The notes under the pieces were generated by a model. It was not told the DNA's origin. It made no database searches and was given only the letters and a program-made list of their open reading frames with translations. From Bacteroidales bacterium (lineage in GTDB: Bacteria > Bacteroidota > Bacteroidia > Bacteroidales > WCHB1-69): a DNA stretch of 5,416 nt. This document shows, piece after piece, positions 1 to 5,416 of the stretch. Position numbers and translations under genes: made by a program. Where the stretch lies: the NCBI GenBank assembly GCA_031257735.1, contig JAIROC010000374.1, positions 1 through 5,416 of the forward strand, in the 5' to 3' direction. Position 1 is the stretch's first letter. Each line of letters begins with the position of its first letter.

Positions 1-2
1 TT

Positions 3-1016
3 TCGCTATGTCTTGCAAACCATGTTAATGCAACGGATAGTGATAACTTTAGTCTTACGGTTGGCAAGGGAAAACCCGATGCCACTCCTAATCCGGCCGC
101 CGTGAATGAAACAGTAACATTTAGGTTTACCGTGTCGCTGTTTGATTCTCAAGGTAAACGATTAGAAGAAGTCCCAGCAGAAGTTAAACAAATCACCTAT
201 TCCGTAAACTGCACTGTTGGGACGATTACTAACGTTAATCCCAATATGGTAATATCAACGGATAAACATTCCGCTTCTAAAACAATAAAACATCTGTATT
301 CTGGTGTATCAGCTACAGCACAATTTCCACAAACGGGGAATCTCTCACTTGGTCTGACTGTTACTATAACATTTAATGATGACTCATATTTACAAATGTC
401 TCATTCAATCTTCGTTAATGTTGTTGATGCAACCTTGACTGTTTATGCTGATCCACCTCAAAATCCTTCAAAGGTACTCTTTTTTCCTAATGCCGTTGGT
501 TATACTGGATTTGATATTGGACATTCCTTTTGGAAAGTCGAAATTGATTCAGGTCTTGCTGTAGGAACAAATCCACAGGTATCTGTGATTGATAGTGCTT
601 CTAATGCGGTAGTAAATACTAATGTGAGAGGAAAAAAATTTGGTTTTTACCCAGACGGAGGAATCAAGGCTCTTCTTGCATTGCAAGTGTACGACGGAGA
701 AATTCGTGGTGATGAAAGCCATCCCTACCAAGTGTCTAAATCATATTCAATAAATATAAACAAAGCAATTGAGGTAGTGAATAAGATTGTCAGTCTTGTT
801 TCGCAACCAGGCCAATATCATGTTCTAAACATAGGCGGTCATAATTGTACCGGTCAATGTGTTAATATTAGTAATAATACGGCAGGATGTAATGCTCCTA
901 ACGGTATCGGTATGGCCGCTTGGCGTCCCAATGCCAACATAATATTAGGAATAATTGATTTTAAAAGTTTTCCCAATCCGTATCATCATGCCGAGCAATT
1001 GTTATCTGCTCCTTGA
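3..1016 (+). CDS. Large exported surface protein, C-terminal part, with papain/NlpC-P60-like hydrolase domain (5' partial)
   Basis: The frame is open from base 3 with no stop, so the gene starts outside the window. The GTG at 102 is only an internal valine codon (upstream residues include DSDNFSLTVGKGKPDATPNPAA). 337 residues are visible. The first ~150 look beta-rich and resemble Ig-like surface modules (VTFRFTVSLFDSQGK, VTITFNDDSY). The last ~200 resemble permuted papain-fold (NlpC/P60-like) hydrolases. They show GHSFW with His at 522-524, then GFYP, then 'GEIRGDESHPY', a helix, and YHVLNIGGHNCTGQC with the candidate nucleophile Cys at 846-848. The tail has another Cys (AGCNAP) and ends in PNPYHHAEQL. 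In this fold the His precedes the Cys, as seen here. Substrate is unknown; peptide, amide or acyl bonds are all possible. A degenerate paralogue lies at 2460-3143. The stop is TGA. The coding frame is certain; the hydrolase assignment is from motif recognition and is moderate. Confidence 0.8.
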   Translation, partial: SLCLANHVNATDSDNFSLTVGKGKPDATPNPAAVNETVTFRFTVSLFDSQGKRLEEVPAEVKQITYSVNCTVGTITNVNPNMVISTDKHSASKTIKHLYSGVSATAQFPQTGNLSLGLTVTITFNDDSYLQMSHSIFVNVVDATLTVYADPPQNPSKVLFFPNAVGYTGFDIGHSFWKVEIDSGLAVGTNPQVSVIDSASNAVVNTNVRGKKFGFYPDGGIKALLALQVYDGEIRGDESHPYQVSKSYSININKAIEVVNKIVSLVSQPGQYHVLNIGGHNCTGQCVNISNNTAGCNAPNGIGMAAWRPNANIILGIIDFKSFPNPYHHAEQLLSAP

Positions 1017-1032
1017 TTATCTATTTTTGATT

Positions 1033-1212
1033 AATAACTGTACTTTCCAAAAAAATTTAATCAAAATTCCTTAAAAATCCCTTGTTTTTTCAATTTTTAC
1101 CCAATGATAATCATTTTGGACGTGTACAAAAAGATAATTAAATATATTTTATTCAAAAAAACCTTAAAAACCAAGGGATTTTTAGTAAAAAAATTTGGAA
1201 AGTGCAGTTAAT
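1033..1212. repeat. Two-block inverted repeat, ~180 bp, between genes
   Basis: The outer arms 1033-1051 and 1194-1212 are inverted copies, 17 of 19 matching (core actttccaaa / tttggaaagt). The inner arms 1072-1084 and 1172-1184 are a perfect 13-bp inverted pair (taaaaatcccttg / caagggattttta). The spacers between blocks differ in length (20 and 9 bases), and the central loop is ~87 bases of AT-rich DNA. It could be a MITE-like non-autonomous element, a remnant of an insertion, or a large transcript hairpin. No transposase gene or clear target duplication is visible. A classical rho-independent terminator is not evident, because the stem is long, AT-rich and lacks a T-run after the right arm. 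The right arm covers the GTG at 1202, which argues against that codon as the start of the next gene. Confidence 0.6.
1101..1119. promoter_or_regulatory. Candidate Fur-box-like operator (palindrome)
   Basis: Bases 1103-1115 (aatgataatcatt) form a perfect 6-1-6 palindrome flanked by cca and ttgg. The core equals the centre of the classical 19-bp Fur box; counting the whole box, 14 of 19 positions agree. It lies ~120 bases upstream of the ATG at 1232, inside the inverted-repeat loop, next to a weak promoter-like TTGGAC at 1116-1121. In AT-rich DNA such a palindrome can occur by chance, and nothing else in the window concerns iron, so this is a weak call. Confidence 0.22.
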
Positions 1213-1231
1213 AATATTTTCAATTAATTTT

Positions 1232-2422
1232 ATGAAAAATACCTGTTTTTTATTTTGTACTTTTATTATTTGTATAATTTATCGTATAGGTTATACCGAA
1301 GAGTTTTTTCCTTATTCGATTCATTTTCCAGAAAATATCCGAAATGAGAAATCGGACAGTTTGATTGAACGGATCAACGCTTTTGCTGAGATACTTAATC
1401 ATGATGATTATTCCGCATTAAATTCCTTATGGTTTAATCGTCGGGAAAATATTGCGTTTGACGGTCATTTCAATATTTCCGTTATTGTTCAAAATTATAC
1501 AAATGATCCGGAAATTGAAATGGCACAAGAGATCAAAGATAAACGTTCAAAAATAAAGGAAGTTGGTGTCCTGTTGACTCATTGGGCGGGAAGTCATCCT
1601 GATGCAGCTGATTATCAGACGATGCATCCCAATTTTCATCAGAATATGATACTCTTGGGGTTCTTTGATAATAATAAAATTAGTTGTTATGATGAATTTG
1701 GAGCAGTAATCAATGCAACCGCCGGAGTACGTTTTTGTTTTGAAACAGGTTTACCGGAATTGTTTCAAATTTTATTACCGTCAAACGAAGACAAACCGAA
1801 TGAACAGATTTTTTGGAAAGCAAGAAAATATGGAGATCAAATAAAAGCGGAATATATTGTATTACTTTCCAAAATAAACGATTTACCTCGTCCTGACTCT
1901 CAAAAAAACGAGAAGCGGTCTCAATGGGCAGTTCCTCCGAAATTGCCGGTCATAACAAACGATAAAGAACTTCAACAGTTTTTTAATAGTATGTTATCTG
2001 TAATGACTGCCAAAAAGCGAGATGATATGGTTCTTCTTCTGAATTTACATTCAATAAAATCTTTTGAACATAAATTCGGACAAATTTCTTTTTCGAATTG
2101 GAAATGCCAATGGGGATACGTTGTCGGACAAATTCACGCAGTCTTACAAGGTTATGCTTATGCGAATAATTCAGATGGATTACCTCTACTTTACTTAGAA
2201 GGTCTTATCAAAACTCCAGAACAATTTCATGACATTCCATCGCTTGATGGTAAAGGTATCGAAGTAAAATTCCATTCGACTTGTTATCCCGCAACTTATA
2301 AAACGATTGTGAAAAACCGTCTTTTTGGTCGTCAGATCGAATGGAACGATAAAGGCGAAGTGATTTCAGATGTTGATCTTGATATTCCCAAACCTTGGGC
2401 AGATACACCGAAAAAAAATTGA
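1232..2422 (+). CDS. Secreted protein with two YwqK/MORN-like modules, copy 1
   Basis: 396 residues from the ATG at 1232, which directly precedes an n-region (MKN) and a hydrophobic stretch (CFLFCTFIICIIY), giving a plausible signal peptide. A GTG at 1202 would add ten residues but lies inside the inverted repeat. No Shine-Dalgarno sequence is visible. The mature protein appears built of two similar halves, each with a helical stretch (about 40-70 and 245-270), beta strands and a hairpin module. The modules lie at about 165-210 (VRFCFETGLPELFQ...) and 339-396 (IEVKFHSTCYPATYK...GRQIEWNDKGEVISD). The hairpins resemble the YYxNGxxK...GxWxxYDxxGxVI pattern of MORN/YwqK-like proteins. The gene at 3390-4616 is a diverged full-length paralogue. 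An extra A in the run near 2411-2418 shifts the last codons relative to that copy, so this protein ends earlier. Function is unknown; cell-surface or periplasmic location is inferred from the signal peptide. YwqK proteins are often called antitoxins, but that name is over-applied. Confidence 0.85.
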   Translation: MKNTCFLFCTFIICIIYRIGYTEEFFPYSIHFPENIRNEKSDSLIERINAFAEILNHDDYSALNSLWFNRRENIAFDGHFNISVIVQNYTNDPEIEMAQEIKDKRSKIKEVGVLLTHWAGSHPDAADYQTMHPNFHQNMILLGFFDNNKISCYDEFGAVINATAGVRFCFETGLPELFQILLPSNEDKPNEQIFWKARKYGDQIKAEYIVLLSKINDLPRPDSQKNEKRSQWAVPPKLPVITNDKELQQFFNSMLSVMTAKKRDDMVLLLNLHSIKSFEHKFGQISFSNWKCQWGYVVGQIHAVLQGYAYANNSDGLPLLYLEGLIKTPEQFHDIPSLDGKGIEVKFHSTCYPATYKTIVKNRLFGRQIEWNDKGEVISDVDLDIPKPWADTPKKN

Positions 2423-2459
2423 AAATATGCGATAAAAAAATTGATCTGTTGATAAAATT
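2246..2459 (+). repeat. Long direct repeat, copy 1 (3' end of secreted gene plus ~37 bp flank)
   Basis: This stretch matches 4419-4631. It covers the last 58 codons of the first secreted gene and continues past its stop to 'gataaaatt'. The encoded segments are identical at 50 of 57 aligned residues. At DNA level there are two identical runs, of 20 and 29 bases, at 2318-2337 and 2339-2367, separated by one mismatch. One base-length difference lies in the A-run near 2411. Similarity stops abruptly at 2459, within a few bases of where coding remnants of the gene 1 paralogue begin. Confidence 0.85.
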
Positions 2460-3143
2460 TTAACAACACAATTCTCACAAACAAGGAATCATTCGTTTTC
2501 GCCAACAGTTACTATAACTTTTAATGATAACTCATATTTACAAATGTCGTATTCTATCTTCATTAACGTTGTCAGTGCAACTTGTACCGTTTACGCCGAA
2601 AAACCTGTAGTAAGCTTTAATGTTGCGAATGTTCCTGTCTGAGTAGGTGGAGTTGGACACTCTTTTGGGAAAATTTCTATTGATAGTAGTATTGCAGGTG
2701 GTCCATACACGGGTAACAATGATCGTTTAGGACATTATCCCAAACCAAGTATTGATCCTGTAACAAATGATGAAGTACCAGCAAGGATCAGATTATTGGT
2801 TGCGCAACCGGGGCAAATCCGCGATGACAACTCACATCCTTTTACAAGTTCCGCTTCATTTTCGATTAAAGTTAATGACGCTATTTCGGCATTATCAAAA
2901 GCACAAACTTTAAAAAATGACCAGAATTTAAAATACCATGTGTTAAATGCTTACGCTCGAAATTGTACGGGACAATGTGTGGTAATCAGTAATGATTTTG
3001 CAAAATGTAACGCACCAACTGGAAAAGGAATAATTGGTGTTAAAGTTTTTGATGTTGGTGATATTGAATGGTCAATACATATACCTTTAGTACCATTTTG
3101 TAATCCGTATCATCATGCTGAACAAATTGATAGTATTCCTTAA
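2460..3143 (+). pseudogene. 5'-truncated paralogue of the papain-like surface protein, with in-frame TGA
   Basis: Reading the frame that ends in TAA at 3141-3143 backwards, similarity to gene 1 starts at about 2463 (TTQFSQTRNHSFSPTVTITF against TAQFPQTGNLSLGLTVTITF). It runs to the C-terminus (CNPYHHAEQIDSIP against PNPYHHAEQLLSAP). The N-terminal part of the family protein is missing, and a TGA at 2640-2642 breaks the frame six codons before the candidate catalytic His (GHSF, His at 2658-2660). The candidate Cys (NCTGQC, 2964-2966) is kept. The TTG at 2796 is not a credible start, since it would discard the His. Other genes here end in TGA, so recoding is unlikely. It follows the first secreted gene by 37 bases and lacks a start codon of its own, so I read it as a decaying or orphan C-terminal module. 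Confidence 0.75.
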
Positions 3144-3298
3144 TTTAACTTTGGATCAACGATTTAAGGCTTATGCGCAAATAAAATATCCTAAATTCGG
3201 TGCTGATTCCTCAAAAAAACAAATTGAAATTACTCGGAAATAGATGTTTTATTTACGCACGAGTCTTTAAAGTCGTTCCATTGTGGCGGAAACAGAAA

Positions 3299-3327
3299 TT
3301 GAGTCGTCAATGAATGGATAATATAAT
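3299..3327 (+). promoter_or_regulatory. Sigma70-like promoter for the second secreted gene
   Basis: TTGAGT at 3299-3304 and a perfect TATAAT at 3322-3327 are separated by exactly 17 bases. Transcription would start near 3334, leaving a leader of ~56 bases to the ATG at 3390. A second TATAAT at 3360-3365 has no good -35 element. The region is AT-rich, so chance -10 matches are common; the -35 with ideal spacing makes this one better than most. Confidence 0.45.
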
Positions 3328-3389
3328 TTAAACTCGAAATATATTTTACGTTTTAAAATTATAATATTTTTGTGTAGAATTTTACTAAA

Positions 3390-4616
3390 ATGATAAGAAC
3401 AGATAATAGAATAAAGACAATGTTTACTCGTTTCGTTTTTGTTATTTTTACTTTACCATTTTTATTTACCTCGAGTAGTGATTGGGTAACAGGCCAGGAA
3501 GCCGTATCATCAGATAGCAGTAATAAAGATTTGGAAATCATAAACGCGTTGGTAATAAAAGCTCGTTTTTTCGAATCCTTTTTCAAGGAAAATAACATTC
3601 TGCCTTATGATAAATTGTTTTATAGCAGAGGAAAGAAAAACTCGATTATTACAATTTCTTTAATCCATCGCAACAATTGGAGTTCGGTGAAACAAACAGA
3701 CGACAGCGGCGATACCTTCTATTCATACAATATTCTGATCGGTGATTCAACGGAAAGTGGCGGCTACAGAAACCTGATTATGTTGCAATATAATAATTCC
3801 GACAGGAGAAATCTTGCCATATATAGTGAGATTACTCAATTGTTTAATGTGGAAATTGCTTTTTTCGATGAAGGTACTCCCAAATACTGTCACGTAAAAT
3901 ATTATAATAAAGAGATCGGGTGGTTTGATGATACAAAAATGTTCCGAATAGAATGGGACAAATCTGGTAATGTTATATTGAAAGAAAATCTGGAACGAAT
4001 AAGAGAATTATCGTTATTGTCCACTGCTATTGAATCAAACAAGACAATTCTATTTCAAAAACATTCCGTTCAAATTGGAACGTGCATGTCTAAAAATCAA
4101 GATATTATTGAAGTACTAAAAAGAGTCGAAAGCATCTGTTTAGCAAAAAATATTGACGATATTCTTCTATGTTGTAACTTTCCATTATTTAATAAAAAAA
4201 ACGCTTCCGGAATGTTGCGAATAGTGAATGACCACTTACAAAGTGTAATTTTTTGTTGTGACAAAAAAAGTGGAGAGGGAATAAGTGGTTATTATATTTC
4301 ATGGAATAAGGATAACAGTCCTGAAATTTATGCGGAAGGAGATATTTCTTCGATTTTGTTGTTAAGACATAATGAAAATGAAGTAAATGGTTTTATATCC
4401 TCCAATAAAATTTCAATAGATGGTAATGGTATTGAAGTTCTCTTTCATTCGACGGGTTATCCTGCCAGTTACAAAACGATAGTGAAAAATCGTCTTTTTG
4501 GTCGTCAGATTGAATGGAACGATAAAGGCGAAGTGATTTCCGATATTGATCTCGATATTCCGAAGCCATGGCTTGATGCCCCGAAAAAAGTTGAAAATCC
4601 GCAATCAAAAAACTGA
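3390..4616 (+). CDS. Secreted protein with two YwqK/MORN-like modules, copy 2
   Basis: 408 residues from the ATG at 3390; an ATG at 3420 (398 residues) sits right before the hydrophobic core (FVFVIFTLPFLF) and is an equally good start. Neither has a clear Shine-Dalgarno. The N-terminus looks like a signal peptide, with possible cleavage somewhere before QEAVSSD. With numbering from 3390, a first hairpin module lies at about 154-201 (VEIAFFDEGTPKYCHVKYYN...FRIEWDKSGNVI) and a second at 344-394 (IEVLFHSTGYPASYK...GRQIEWNDKGEVI), so the modules are related to each other. Helical stretches precede each. It is a paralogue of the gene at 1232-2422: the middle shows scattered matches (AKxxDD, the YxEG before the last module), while the C-terminal ~57 residues are almost identical. 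The final tail (VENPQSKN) is longer than in copy 1. Role unknown; probably exported. The promoter-like site at 3299-3327 suggests it is transcribed on its own. Confidence 0.85.
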   Translation: MIRTDNRIKTMFTRFVFVIFTLPFLFTSSSDWVTGQEAVSSDSSNKDLEIINALVIKARFFESFFKENNILPYDKLFYSRGKKNSIITISLIHRNNWSSVKQTDDSGDTFYSYNILIGDSTESGGYRNLIMLQYNNSDRRNLAIYSEITQLFNVEIAFFDEGTPKYCHVKYYNKEIGWFDDTKMFRIEWDKSGNVILKENLERIRELSLLSTAIESNKTILFQKHSVQIGTCMSKNQDIIEVLKRVESICLAKNIDDILLCCNFPLFNKKNASGMLRIVNDHLQSVIFCCDKKSGEGISGYYISWNKDNSPEIYAEGDISSILLLRHNENEVNGFISSNKISIDGNGIEVLFHSTGYPASYKTIVKNRLFGRQIEWNDKGEVISDIDLDIPKPWLDAPKKVENPQSKN

Positions 4617-4631
4617 ACTGCTGACAAAATT
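4419..4631 (+). repeat. Long direct repeat, copy 2 (3' end of secreted gene plus ~15 bp flank)
   Basis: This is the partner of 2246-2459. It includes the C-terminal hairpin module, the stop at 4614-4616 and the flank up to 'gacaaaatt'. Similarity is lost at 4631, and 10 bases further on the next surface-protein remnant begins without its N-terminal part. Identity here is far above that of the upstream parts of the two genes, which points to recent gene conversion, cassette exchange or strong selection on this end. Confidence 0.85.
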
Positions 4632-4641
4632 GGTGTGAAAC

Positions 4642-5416
4642 ATGGTCGCTTCAATAAATCATTTTGATAATCATTATGATTGGTATGATAATGGATATGG
4701 ATATGGCGTAAAGGCGTTGCAACGTGAAGCGGTTGCGGCGTTGTTGAATGCGTCCAATCCGAACGTTAATTTCAAATATTCTGTTGACGATATTATCTAG
4801 AAAGTCCGCACCGCGTATGCAACCGGAATGTATCAATTATATGCCGATTGTCTCCATATTGAAAACAATCGCGGCGGTGATATTAACGTAGGAAATCAAA
4901 CGCCGGATCAAGTTGAAGAAATCCGGATTGAACTTGCGAAACAAATTTTCGTGCGGAATGTCGTGCCGACATTGGCGATTGCCGGAGAATTCACGTCAAA
5001 GCCGGGAATTGATTATGTACTAAATTTGAGCAGTTCTGATCCGGGTGATGATACAATAACTTCGTGGCTTATTGATTGGGGCGATGGAACCGAACAGGAA
5101 TTTGTTACGGGTAACCCAAAAACAGTAACTCATATTTATGCAACATCCGGTTTGTTCACGATTTCGGCAACAGCAACCGATGAGGATGGAACCTGGAATG
5201 CCAACACGATTGATGTTGAAATTACCGTTCCCGCCATTCCCTGGATTTCCGGCGATCCCGAAATTCTCGAAGGGCGTGAATATGTTCTTGATCTCCACAG
5301 AAATAATACAACAATTACTCAATGGATTATTAATTGGGGCGACGGTTCTGAAACGGAAATTGTTGACGGTTCGTTGGACAAAGCATTTCATTTTTATGCC
5401 GACGGCGATGAATCAC
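4642..5416 (+). pseudogene. Headless fragment of a giant PKD-domain surface protein, with in-frame TAG (3' partial)
   Basis: An ATG at 4642 opens a frame directly after a TGA at 4636-4638. After 52 codons it hits TAG at 4798-4800, then stays open to the window edge. Residues on both sides belong together: LQREAVAALLNASNPNVN...VDDII, stop, KVRTAYATGMYQ, a combination I recognise from large planctomycete extracellular proteins. A link (VGNQTPDQVEEIRIELAKQI) leads into one PKD domain (NVVPTLAIAG ... SSSDPGDDTITSW, WGDGT at 5077-5091, HIYATSG, SATATDEDGTW) and a second one (WGDGS at 5335-5349). PKD domains are extracellular beta-sandwich modules used for binding or spacing. The normal N-terminal signal and preceding domains are missing. 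The DNA is visibly richer in GC than the two secreted genes. An ATG at 4828 could restart translation but has no signal peptide. A natural stop codon variant or a sequencing error at 4798 cannot be excluded. Confidence 0.7.

Noticed and set aside
102..104. GTG as start codon of the first gene
   Set aside because: The frame is open to the left edge and the upstream residues read like normal protein; a surface protein would also need a signal peptide, which is absent here.
1202..1204. GTG start for the first secreted gene
   Set aside because: It lies inside the right arm of the inverted repeat, and the ATG at 1232 gives a cleaner signal peptide.
2640..2642. TGA read as an amino acid
   Set aside because: Three other genes in the window end naturally at TGA, and this copy is also truncated at its 5' end.
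2796..3143. A separate 115-residue gene starting at TTG
   Set aside because: Similarity to the first gene extends in the same frame back to about 2463, so this is only the end of a broken paralogue.
3142..3243. Short frame (LDQRFKAYAQIKYPKFGADSS...) and an antisense frame ending at 3230, possible gene remnants
   Set aside because: Both are only ~35 codons, lack a start codon and match nothing I recognise; they may be chance.
4665..4677. Second Fur-box-like string (tgataatcattat)
   Set aside because: It falls in coding sequence for FDNHYD, where Asp, Asn, His and Tyr codons in AT-rich DNA produce it; there is no promoter context.
5020..5391. 123-residue frame on the minus strand
   Set aside because: It is an antisense shadow of the PKD domains, whose + strand motifs are clear; the same holds for the antisense frames at 549-731, 2208-2408, 3359-3598, 4393-4608 and 4651-4836.

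Overview
This AT-rich bacterial window looks like a piece of the surface-protein repertoire of a planctomycete-type bacterium, possibly one of the low-GC gut or sediment lineages. That placement is an inference. It rests on PKD-type domains ending in WGDGT/WGDGS, on the module 'LQREAVAALLNASNPNVN' that I associate with very large planctomycete extracellular proteins, on exported proteins without recognisable Shine-Dalgarno sequences, and on the absence of any housekeeping gene. All genes that can be read are on the + strand.

Layout: (1) 3-1016 is the 3' end of a large exported protein gene, open to the left edge. It ends in a domain resembling the permuted papain/NlpC-P60-like hydrolases (GHSFW histidine, GFYP, NCT cysteine). 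(2) 1017-1231 is non-coding and holds a two-block inverted repeat of about 180 bp around a 13-bp palindrome that resembles a Fur box core. (3) 1232-2422 encodes a secreted protein with two YwqK/MORN-like modules. (4) 2460-3143 is a 5'-truncated paralogue of gene 1 interrupted by an in-frame TGA. (5) 3144-3389 is intergenic and holds a good sigma70-like promoter (TTGAGT-N17-TATAAT). (6) 3390-4616 encodes a diverged full-length paralogue of gene 3, whose C-terminal ~57 residues and ~40 bp of 3' flank are nearly the same as in the first copy. (7) 4642-5416 is a headless fragment of another giant surface protein with two PKD domains, interrupted by an in-frame TAG. It is richer in GC than its neighbours and runs off the right edge.

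The organisation is A-B-A'-B'-X: hydrolase-tailed surface protein, secreted YwqK-like protein, orphan hydrolase tail, second secreted YwqK-like protein, headless surface protein. The best single explanation is tandem duplication of a two-gene unit with decay of the second A copy. The arrangement also resembles the orphan C-terminal cassettes plus partner genes of polymorphic toxin loci. That functional reading is a hypothesis only: no toxicity, immunity or secretion system is shown by the window.
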